In this document: piece by piece, positions 27,137-34,301 of the stretch
How the letters are laid out: each line of letters starts with the position of its first letter
Numbering within the stretch: position 1 is the first letter of the stretch
Assembly: GCF_001425575.1 (NCBI RefSeq)
Contig: NZ_LMRD01000001.1
Span: 583,745 to 647,744 of the forward strand
Source of the DNA: Aurantimonas sp. Leaf443
Lineage (GTDB): Bacteria > Pseudomonadota > Alphaproteobacteria > Rhizobiales > Rhizobiaceae
DNA length: 64,000 bases
Direction of reading: 5' to 3'
The notes under the pieces: model-generated
Database searches by the model: none
What the model was told of the DNA's origin: nothing
Seen by the model: the letters and a program-made list of their open reading frames with translations, nothing else
Position numbers and translations under genes: made by a program

Positions 27137-28779
27137 GCCCGAGCGATCCGGCGGGCGGCCTCGCGCCGGCCTCCACGCGCGTCATGAACCTCTCGCATTT
27201 CCTCACCCAGGCGGCCCGCCGCTATCCGGAGGCCGTCTCGCTGGTCCACGGGGCGCGGGAGTGGACCTGGGGTGAGATCGAGGCCCGCGTGAACGCGATG
27301 GCCTATGCGCTCGTCAACGAGTTCGGCGTGAAGAAGGGCGACCGGGTGCTCGTGCAATCGGCCAACTGCGTGCAGATGTTCGAGTCGCTTTTCGCGGTCC
27401 TGCGCATCGGCGCGGTCTGGGTGCCCACCAACTACCGCCAGACGCCGGACGAGGTCGCCCATCTCGCGCAGTCGAGCGGGGCGAGCCTGATGATCTGTCA
27501 GGCGGCCTTCGAAGCCCATGCACAAGCCTGCCGCGCCGACGGCACCGACATCCGCTCCGTCATCGCCATCGGTCCCTCGACCATCGGCGAGGACTACGAC
27601 GCGATCGTCGCGCGCCATCTCGGACGCTCGATCGCCGGCCCCGCGATCCATCGGGACGATCCGTGCTGGTTCTTCTACACGTCCGGCACCACGGGTCGGC
27701 CGAAGGCGGCGGTGCTGACGCACGGCCAGATGGCCTTCGTCGTGAACAACCACAATGCGGACCTGTTTCCCGGAACGACGCAAGGGGATCGTTCGATCGT
27801 GGTGGCGCCCTTGTCGCATGGCGCAGGCATCCATCAGCTCTGCCAGGTGGCGCGCGCGGCGACGACGATCCTCATGCCCTCCGACAAGCTGGACGTGGCC
27901 ACGTTCTGGGCGCTGGTGGAGACGTGGAAGGTGACCAACCTCTTCACCGTCCCCACCATCGTCAAGCTTCTGGTCGAGCACCCGTCGGTGGATGCGCACG
28001 ACCATTCCTCGCTGCGCCACGTCATCTATGCCGGCGCCCCGATGTACCGGGCGGACCAGAAGCGGGCGCTGGAGAAGCTCGGCCCCGTGCTCGTCCAGTA
28101 TTTCGGGCTCGGCGAGGTCACGGGCGCCATCACCGTCCTGCCGCCCGCCCATCACAGCCTGGACGACGAGGCCGCGCGCGTGGGCACCTGCGGCGTCGAG
28201 CGCATGGGGATGCAGGTCCAGATCCAGGACGGCGAGGGTCGCGAAGTGGCGCAAGGCGAGACGGGCGAGATCTGCGTCGTCGGCCCGGCCGTCTTCGCCG
28301 GCTACTACCGCAACCCGGAAGCCAATGCGAAGGCCTTCCGCGACGGCTGGTTCCGGACGGGCGATCTCGGCCATGTCGATGCGCAGGGCTTCCTCTTCAT
28401 CACCGGCCGTGCCTCCGACATGTTTATTTCGGGCGGCTCGAACGTCTATCCGCGCGAGATCGAGGAGAAGCTTCTGATGCATCCCGACATCGGCGAGGCG
28501 GCGATCGTGGGCGTGCCCGATCCCGTCTGGGGCGAGGTCGGCGTGGCCGTCTGCATCGCGCGCGACGGCGCTCGTCTCTCGGAAGCCGAGGTCAAGGCTT
28601 GGCTCGAGGGCAAGGTCGCCCGGTACAAGATGCCGAAGGCGGTGCTGTTCTGGGACGAGATGCCCAAGTCCGCCTATGGCAAGATCACCAAGAAGACGAT
28701 CCGCGCCGAGCTCGAGCGAAGCGGCGCGCTGGATCGTCTCGCCGGCGCGACCGGCACCGTTCGGACCGCTGCGGAATGA
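27133..28779 (+). CDS. Acyl-CoA synthetase (AMP-forming ligase)
   Basis: A 548-residue ANL-superfamily enzyme. It has the phosphate loop FYTSGTTGRPKAAVLTHGQ (about 180), the A5 region QYFGLGEVTG, the TGD motif WFRTGDLGHVDAQG, the hinge GRASDMFISGGSNVYPREIE, and the C-terminal lysine in KSAYGKITKK. It activates a carboxylic acid to its CoA ester, presumably the substrate imported by the TRAP system or an intermediate. Acid specificity cannot be read from sequence. It is translationally coupled to the thiolase and to the next SDR. Confidence 0.92.
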   Translation: MSPSDPAGGLAPASTRVMNLSHFLTQAARRYPEAVSLVHGAREWTWGEIEARVNAMAYALVNEFGVKKGDRVLVQSANCVQMFESLFAVLRIGAVWVPTNYRQTPDEVAHLAQSSGASLMICQAAFEAHAQACRADGTDIRSVIAIGPSTIGEDYDAIVARHLGRSIAGPAIHRDDPCWFFYTSGTTGRPKAAVLTHGQMAFVVNNHNADLFPGTTQGDRSIVVAPLSHGAGIHQLCQVARAATTILMPSDKLDVATFWALVETWKVTNLFTVPTIVKLLVEHPSVDAHDHSSLRHVIYAGAPMYRADQKRALEKLGPVLVQYFGLGEVTGAITVLPPAHHSLDDEAARVGTCGVERMGMQVQIQDGEGREVAQGETGEICVVGPAVFAGYYRNPEANAKAFRDGWFRTGDLGHVDAQGFLFITGRASDMFISGGSNVYPREIEEKLLMHPDIGEAAIVGVPDPVWGEVGVAVCIARDGARLSEAEVKAWLEGKVARYKMPKAVLFWDEMPKSAYGKITKKTIRAELERSGALDRLAGATGTVRTAAE

Positions 28780-29534
28780 GCGCGGCGAACGGGTCCGTCC
28801 TCGTCACCGGCGGCGCCTCGGGCATCGGCCTCGACATCGCCGAACTGCTCCATGGCCGCGGCTGGCACCTCCATCTCGTCGACCGGAACGCGGAGGCGCT
28901 GGAGACGGCGCGGCAACGTCTCGGGCTCGACGCCGACCAGACGACGGCCTGCAGCGTCACGGACGAGGCCGAGGTGCGCGAGGCCATCGCGAAGGCCGAG
29001 GGCCGCGCGCCGCTTCTGGGCGTCGTCAATTCGGCCGGCATCGCCATGGACCGGCTCGCGGTCGAGACCAGCCTCGAAGACTTCCGCCGCATCGTGGACG
29101 TCAACCTGACCGGCACGTTCCTTCTGTGCCGCGAGGCCGCGCGGCACTGGCAGAAGGGGGGAACCACGGGATCGATCGTCAACATCTCCTCCGTCTCGGG
29201 CATCGTGGGAAGCCGGGGGCGGGCCGCCTACGGATCGTCCAAGGGAGCGGTCAACACCCTCACCCACATCCTCTCCACGGAGCTCGGCGGCAGCGGCATC
29301 CGCGTCAATGCCGTCGCGCCGGGCGCGATCGACACGCCGATGGCGCGGGCCGTCCACACCGAGGACGTGCGTGCGCAGTGGCACAAGCGCATCCCGCAGG
29401 GCCGCTACGGCACGCCGCGCGAGATCGCCGCGACGGTCGCCTTCCTGCTTTCCGACGAGGCGGCCTATATCAACGGTCAGGTCCTGGCCGTCGACGGCGG
29501 TTTCTCGACGGCCGGACTGGCGGTCGCGGGCTAG
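28776..29534 (+). CDS. Short-chain dehydrogenase/reductase (SDR)
   Basis: A 252-residue classical SDR with TGGASGIG at the N terminus, NSAGIA, the catalytic NISSVSGI serine and the YGSSKGAV tyrosine-lysine pair, and the usual VAPGAIDTPM. It resembles 3-hydroxyacyl-CoA or 3-oxoacyl reductase-type SDRs, so in this operon it could make the beta-keto ester for the thiolase. It overlaps the ligase gene by four bases and is one base from the DUF296 gene. Confidence 0.9.
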   Translation: MSAANGSVLVTGGASGIGLDIAELLHGRGWHLHLVDRNAEALETARQRLGLDADQTTACSVTDEAEVREAIAKAEGRAPLLGVVNSAGIAMDRLAVETSLEDFRRIVDVNLTGTFLLCREAARHWQKGGTTGSIVNISSVSGIVGSRGRAAYGSSKGAVNTLTHILSTELGGSGIRVNAVAPGAIDTPMARAVHTEDVRAQWHKRIPQGRYGTPREIAATVAFLLSDEAAYINGQVLAVDGGFSTAGLAVAG

Positions 29535-29535
29535 G

Positions 29536-30393
29536 ATGCGCAGCAACCGCCAACCCGGCCCGGCATCCCTGCCGCGCATCCTCGCCATCCCGTGCCGGGC
29601 CGATCGGCTGACGCTGACGCTTCCCGCCGCCGACACGATCCTCGCCTCCGTCGCCCGAGGTCTCTCCGAGCATGGCGCCGACAGCGCCATCGTCCGGCTG
29701 CGGGGCGGGACCCTCGGTCGGCTCGCCTATCTGGGTCCGAGTCTGTCCACCGACGGCCTCCACGCCGCCTGGTACAGCGGGCCGCACAGGCCGGACGGAC
29801 CGGCGGAGATCGAGGATCTCGTCATGGTCGTCGGTCTTCGCGACGGCGAGCCCTTCCTGCACGGACACGGCGTCTGGCGCGAAGCGTCGGGACGGCGGAG
29901 CGCCGGACATATCCTGCCGGAGGAGGCCCGGCTCGCCGGTCCGGTCGAGGCCGAGGCCCTTCTCGTCTCGGGCGCCGTCATGGATCAGGCCGAGGATCCC
30001 GAAACGCGCTTCCGCCTCTTCGCCCCGCGCCCTCGGGAGGAGCGCAGCGCCGCCTCGCGCGGACGGCGCGCCGTCCTCTGCCGTCTGAAGCCCAATGGTC
30101 TGCTGCACCGCGCGATCGAGGCGACGGCGCGCGAGCATGGCATTCGCCACGCCACGCTCCATGGGATCGGAAGCCTGATCGGGTGCACGTTCGCCTCCGG
30201 CGAGGTCATGACCGCGCCGGCCTCGGAGCTCCTGATCCGCGAGGGCACCCTGACGACGGACGCGTCCGGCCAGAGCCGGGCGTCCGTCGATCTGGCGATC
30301 GTCGATGTGGAGGGACGCGTTTTCCAGGGCGAGATCGCCCACGACGTCGATCCCGTCTGCATCACCTTCGAGCTTCTGATTCTGGAAGAGTGA
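29536..30393 (+). CDS. Protein with two PPC/DUF296-like domains
   Basis: A 285-residue soluble protein that looks like two tandem copies of the PPC/DUF296 fold. The first is about 15-130 (DTILASVARGLSEHGADSAI, then EIEDLVMVVGLRDGEPFLHGHG). The second is about 160-285 (LHRAIEATAREHGIRHATLHGIGSLIG, given in part, then VDLAIVDVEGRVFQGEIAHD). Single-domain DUF296 proteins are known in plants (AT-hook proteins) and bacteria; the bacterial function is unresolved. The position, one base after the SDR at the end of a TRAP catabolic operon, suggests a metabolic rather than DNA-binding role. The domain call is by pattern and length. Confidence 0.72.
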   Translation: MRSNRQPGPASLPRILAIPCRADRLTLTLPAADTILASVARGLSEHGADSAIVRLRGGTLGRLAYLGPSLSTDGLHAAWYSGPHRPDGPAEIEDLVMVVGLRDGEPFLHGHGVWREASGRRSAGHILPEEARLAGPVEAEALLVSGAVMDQAEDPETRFRLFAPRPREERSAASRGRRAVLCRLKPNGLLHRAIEATAREHGIRHATLHGIGSLIGCTFASGEVMTAPASELLIREGTLTTDASGQSRASVDLAIVDVEGRVFQGEIAHDVDPVCITFELLILEE

Positions 30394-30553
30394 GTCGAAG
30401 ACGGATCCAACCCGATCTGCCCCGGGCGGATCACTCGCGCCTGGTTTGTGTCAAAGCATGCAGCAGAAAGGCTCCCGCCAGCGCCTCACCAGCTGAGGTC
30501 GTGCCGTCGTCTCCGCCAGAAACAAGAAATTATCGGATCGGCCGAGGCACGGG

Positions 30554-30643
30554 TGGCGGAGAGGAAGGGATTCGAACCCTCGATACCATCTCTGGTATAC
30601 TCCCTTAGCAGGGGAGCGCCTTCGACCACTCGGCCACCTCTCC
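30554..30643 (-). tRNA. tRNA-Ser(GCU)
   Basis: On the minus strand, a 90-base cloverleaf starts GGAGAGG and pairs with CCTCTCC before an encoded G-CCA end (30554-30557). The anticodon loop reads CTGCTAA (anticodon GCT), the T loop GGTTCGAATCC is intact, and a long variable arm (ATACCAGAGATGGTAT) is typical of class II serine tRNAs. No integrase or att-like duplication was seen beside it. Confidence 0.97.
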
Positions 30644-31119
30644 ACGAGGGCGGGGATAGCATATTTCCGGCGCTTCGCAAGCGGCCTTGCTCGGTCGCGG
30701 GCGATGCTGGGGCGGGGATGGTTCGGCGCCGTGGCGTCCGCGGGGGCAAGGCTCGACCGGGCAGGGGGAGCCTGCGGCGCGGATGCGCCGGGGTCGGAGC
30801 GGGGGCGTGGCGATTTCGGGGCATCGGGTCCGGGTGACGTTCGATCCGTTCATGCTGCGCCGCCGCAAGTCCTGGGACTCAACGGCTCGCGGGCTCTTCA
30901 ATCGAATGGGATACTCCCATTGAACAGCCGGCCGAAGATTGACCGGACCCGCCTGCACAACTCAATGTCCTGAAGAAATCGTAAATCTACAGCCGTAAAG
31001 TTACATGAGCGGCGTCAGAAAAGCGGCAAGTCGAATGGCCGGAAAGGCGAGCGCCCGGCGCTCGTCCACCGGCGATCGGCAACGCTTGCTGACGTGCCGC
31101 AGGGGCAGGAGGTGGGCGC
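30644..31119. other. Intergenic region upstream of the polysaccharide locus
   Basis: About 475 bases between the tRNA and the UDP-xylose synthase gene. It is GC-rich near the tRNA and becomes less GC-rich after about 30890. It contains the dyad at 30905-30921 and an AT-rich stretch around 30970-31005. GGAGGTGGGCGC just before 31120 is the ribosome-binding site. No gene was found. Confidence 0.5.
30905..30921. promoter_or_regulatory. Dyad AATGGGA-TAC-TCCCATT, candidate polysaccharide operator
   Basis: A perfect seven-base inverted repeat with a three-base spacer, about 200 bases before the UDP-xylose synthase start. Related sequences occur before the GDP-mannose epimerase-like gene (36853-36872) and before the exoP-like gene (48624-48638, minus strand), each oriented towards its gene. 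The bound factor is unknown. The LuxR-type regulator in the locus is one possibility. Confidence 0.45.
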
Positions 31120-32094
31120 ATGACACGATATCTGGTGACGGGCGGCGCGGGGTTCATCGGCGCCAACCTGTGCGGGCGTCTCCTCGACGAGGGGCATCAG
31201 GTCGTCTGCCTCGACAACTTCTCCAGTTCCACGCCCGCCAACATCCTCCATCTCGTGGACCGGCCGGGCTTCACCCTTCTCGTCGGAGACGTGCGCTCCA
31301 CGATCCGGGTCGATGCCGACGAGATCTTCCATCTCGCCTGTCCCGCCTCGCCGCCGCGCTACCAGGTCGATCCCGTCTTCACCATGGAGACCTCCGTGCT
31401 CGGCGCGATCAACGTCCTGGAGATGGCGCGGCGCACCGGCGCCAAGGTGCTTCTGGCCTCGACCAGCGAGATCTACGGCGAGCCGGCCGTCTCGCCCCAG
31501 CCCGAAACCTATCGCGGCAACGTCAACAGCTGGGGCCCGCGCGCCTGTTACGACGAGGGCAAGCGCTGCGCGGAATCGCTCTTCTACGACTACATCCGCA
31601 AATACGGCGTGGCCGGACGCGTCGTGCGCATCTTCAACACCTACGGCCCGCACATGGCGCCCGACGACGGCCGGGTCGTCTCCAACTTCATCGTCCAGGC
31701 CCTGTCGGGCGAGCCGCTGACGATCTATGGCGACGGCTCGCAGACCCGTTCGCTCTGCTATGTCGACGATCTCGTCGAGGGCTTCCTGCGCGTCATGGCC
31801 GCGCCCGTCCTTCCGGGGCCGGTCAATCTCGGCAATCCGCACGAGCGCACGATCCTGGAGATCGCGAGCGCGGTCGTGGACATTGTCGGGCGCGGGCGCT
31901 CGATCGAGTTCCATCCCCTGCCCATGGACGATCCGTCCCGGCGCTGCCCCGACATCTCGCTGGCCCGCGCGCATCTTCGCTGGGAGCCCGCGGTCGATCT
32001 CGGCGAGGGCCTGCGCCGCACGGTCGCCTATTTCGCCGGCCGCGTCGCTCCCGCCTTCGGGCCGGCCGTGATCCTGGCGGACGCGGCCGAGTGA
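31120..32094 (+). CDS. UDP-glucuronate decarboxylase (UDP-xylose synthase) type SDR
   Basis: A 324-residue extended SDR with TGGAGFIG, LACPASPPRYQ, TSEIYGEP, the catalytic Tyr144/Lys148 in CYDEGKR, and RIFNTYGPHM. The combination ACPASPP...PRACYDEGKR is the signature of UDP-glucuronate decarboxylases, which form UDP-xylose from UDP-glucuronate in the cytoplasm. The UDP-glucose dehydrogenase that makes its substrate is encoded at 38973-40373. The gene starts the left arm of the polysaccharide locus, and its stop overlaps the WecG-type gene. Confidence 0.88.
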   Translation: MTRYLVTGGAGFIGANLCGRLLDEGHQVVCLDNFSSSTPANILHLVDRPGFTLLVGDVRSTIRVDADEIFHLACPASPPRYQVDPVFTMETSVLGAINVLEMARRTGAKVLLASTSEIYGEPAVSPQPETYRGNVNSWGPRACYDEGKRCAESLFYDYIRKYGVAGRVVRIFNTYGPHMAPDDGRVVSNFIVQALSGEPLTIYGDGSQTRSLCYVDDLVEGFLRVMAAPVLPGPVNLGNPHERTILEIASAVVDIVGRGRSIEFHPLPMDDPSRRCPDISLARAHLRWEPAVDLGEGLRRTVAYFAGRVAPAFGPAVILADAAE

Positions 32095-32921
32095 TGAGCG
32101 TCGACCTCCAGTTCGCAGGGCCCGCGCGACGCGCCAAGCCGGTCGCGACGCTGCCGGACGGCGGCGACCGCTTCGACGTGCTCGGCGTCAAGGTCGGCGC
32201 GATCGACCTGCAGGGCGCGGTCGAGCGCATCGAGCGCGCCATCGACACGCGCACGCCGATCTACGTGTGCATCACCGGCGTTCACGGCGTCGTCGAATGC
32301 CAGGGCGACGAAGCGCTCCTGCGCATCCACAACGAGGCCGGCCTCGTCACCCCGGACGGCATGCCGCTCGTCTGGATCGCGCGGCTGCGCGGGTTGAAGG
32401 GCGTCAGCCGCGTCTACGGTCCCGATCTCATGCGGGCGCTCACCGCACGGGCGCCGGCGCGCGGCGACGTGCATTTCTACTACGGCGGCGGGGAGGGGCT
32501 GGCGGCGCGCCTCAAGGCACGCCTGACCGGCGAGACGCCGGGATTGAACGTCTGCGGCACGCTCACGCCGCCGTTCCGCGCGCTCACCGAAGCCGAGGAT
32601 CGCGCCGTGGTCGAAGCGATCAATCGCGCCCGTCCCGACATCCTCTTCGTCGGCCTCTCCACGCCCAAGCAGGAGCGCTGGATGCACGCGCACCGGTCGC
32701 TTCTGGACGTGCCCGTGATGATCGGCGTCGGCGCCGCCTTCGACTTCCTGGCGGGCGAGAAGAAGCAGGCGCCGCGCTGGATGCAGGCCAGCGGCCTCGA
32801 ATGGCTGTTTCGCGCCTGCAGCGAACCCCGCCGCCTCGGACGGCGATATCTGCGTATTATTCCGGTCTTTGGTCTTGGGTTGGTATCGTCTATCGTAAGG
32901 GAAGTTATTAGACGGCGTTAG
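32094..32921 (+). CDS. WecG/TagA/CpsF-family glycosyltransferase (GT26)
   Basis: A 275-residue protein with the GT26 landmarks ITGVHGVVECQ, TPDGMPLVWIARL, YYGGGEG, RPDILFVGLSTPKQERWM and GVGAAFDFLAGEKKQAPRW. Members transfer N-acetylmannosaminuronate or related sugars to undecaprenyl-PP-linked acceptors on the inner face of the membrane, so it probably adds an early sugar of the repeat unit. The C terminus is basic and amphipathic, like other membrane-associated family members. The ATG at 32094 shares its first base with the upstream stop. The last codons and the following 200 bases are less GC-rich than the rest. Confidence 0.9.
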   Translation: MSVDLQFAGPARRAKPVATLPDGGDRFDVLGVKVGAIDLQGAVERIERAIDTRTPIYVCITGVHGVVECQGDEALLRIHNEAGLVTPDGMPLVWIARLRGLKGVSRVYGPDLMRALTARAPARGDVHFYYGGGEGLAARLKARLTGETPGLNVCGTLTPPFRALTEAEDRAVVEAINRARPDILFVGLSTPKQERWMHAHRSLLDVPVMIGVGAAFDFLAGEKKQAPRWMQASGLEWLFRACSEPRRLGRRYLRIIPVFGLGLVSSIVREVIRRR

Positions 32922-33139
32922 GTGCGTCTATATTTTTCCTTCGACACATGGGCATATAGGGGCCGATTTATTGGGAGGAATTGCATTGCTGGTCTTTTAG
33001 ACATCCATCGATGCACTACCTGTGCTTGTGATAGCTCTCCTGGAAGTTGAAGAACGGGAAACGCAAACTACGCCGCGCCAGACAAAGGCTTTTGGCGGTC
33101 CGACCCGGACACGCAAAGCGGAACTTAGTCGGAGTGACC

Positions 33140-34153
33140 ATGACAAAACGTGCCTCGATAGCGATCTGCGACAGCAGTCGCCTCTTTCGCGAAGGTGTCT
33201 CCTCCCTTCTCCGTGCCGCCCGGTTCAAGATCCTGGCGTCCGTCGCAGACATCGAGGAACTTCTGGAAATCGGAACGGAAGCCGGGTCGGACTGCATCTT
33301 CCTCATTGGAGAGCATGCCGGCGGCGCCTATACGATCGAGACCATCGCCCGGTTGAAGGTGACCTATCCCGGCTGCCACGTCGTCATGCTGGTCAATTCC
33401 TGCAGCGAGGAGAAGCGCTGGCAGGCCGAGCGGGCCGGCATCGAGGGCGTGCTTCTGCGCTCGATCTCGAGCGAGGCGCTGTTCCGCAGCCTGGAACTCG
33501 TGCTCATGGGCGAGCGCGTTTTCGTCGTCACCGCCGATCTCGACCATGGCGCCGACGAGGTCGCAAGCCCGGGCGCCCAGCGTCTGGAGGCCCCCAAGCT
33601 CGTCTCCGACGACCGGTTCGAGATCGTCTCGGGGCGCATGCGCGACGGCAAGGACTTCGCCGGCGCCGGCGAGGCCGCGCAGGAGCCCGTCCAGCTGAAG
33701 GTCGTCTCCACGCGGCGCGAAGGCCTGTCGGACCGCGAGCTGGAGATCCTCGACTGCCTCATCAGCGGCCACTCGAACAAGGTGATCGCGCGCCGCTGCG
33801 ACATCACCGAGGCGACGGTGAAGGTTCATCTGAAGGCCATCCTGCGCAAGATCAATGTCGCCAACCGCACGCAGGCCGCGGTCTGGGCGCTGAACCGGAT
33901 GCGGCTCGACGAGATGTCGGCCCGGCCCGTCAACGTCGCCGGCGACTGGAACCCCGACCTCGTGGCGCGCAGCCCCGGCACGTCCCATCCTTGCGACACG
34001 GACGCCTCGGCCGCCAGCGGCGAGGCCGAGGACGACGGGACCTCTTCCCGGCCGAACGGTGTCGTGCGGCCTCTGCCCGGCCGGGCCGAGGCGGGCATGA
34101 TGGGGCCGCCCCGCGCGCCGACGCACGAGCCCGCGACCGCCCGGCCGATGTAG
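33140..34153 (+). CDS. LuxR-type response regulator with degenerate receiver
   Basis: A 337-residue regulator. Residues 1-125 have the receiver fold, but the usual phospho-acceptor position reads CIFLIGEH (Gly instead of Asp) and the conserved lysine region reads VLLRSIS (Arg instead of Lys). A linker follows. A LuxR helix-turn-helix (about 195-260: LSDRELEILDCLISGHSNKV, then TEATVKVHLKAILRKI) comes next, then a 75-residue disordered tail rich in Pro, Gly and Ser. It probably binds DNA without phosphorylation. I chose the ATG at 33140, since GGAG lies five bases upstream. Its place between polysaccharide genes suggests it is the locus regulator. Confidence 0.87.
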   Translation: MTKRASIAICDSSRLFREGVSSLLRAARFKILASVADIEELLEIGTEAGSDCIFLIGEHAGGAYTIETIARLKVTYPGCHVVMLVNSCSEEKRWQAERAGIEGVLLRSISSEALFRSLELVLMGERVFVVTADLDHGADEVASPGAQRLEAPKLVSDDRFEIVSGRMRDGKDFAGAGEAAQEPVQLKVVSTRREGLSDRELEILDCLISGHSNKVIARRCDITEATVKVHLKAILRKINVANRTQAAVWALNRMRLDEMSARPVNVAGDWNPDLVARSPGTSHPCDTDASAASGEAEDDGTSSRPNGVVRPLPGRAEAGMMGPPRAPTHEPATARPM

Positions 34154-34207
34154 GCCGGCGCCTTGCGGCCGCGGGCCGGATGGGTTCCGAACGGGCAGAC
34201 GTGAGAA

Positions 34208-34234
34208 AGGGAGGGGCCGCCAGGGTCCCTCCCT
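34208..34234. terminator. Bidirectional hairpin between convergent genes
   Basis: AGGGAGGG and CCCTCCCT form a perfect eight-pair stem with an eleven-base loop, followed by CCTTCG. It lies between the convergent LuxR-type and beta-helix genes. Confidence 0.55.
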
Positions 34235-34301
34235 CCTTCGTCGTGAGGCCGGGCGTGCCCGCCGCCCGACGATGCGGGCCGGAAGGCGGGCGCCGCGATC
34301 C

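Noticed and set aside
30448-30837. An open frame running across the serine tRNA region
   Set aside because: It overlaps a clear tRNA gene and has no ribosome-binding site or recognisable sequence.
30554-31119. The tRNA-Ser gene as an integration site for a genomic island carrying the polysaccharide locus
   Set aside because: No integrase, no duplicated 3' tRNA end and no consistent composition change were found; the locus has host-like GC content.
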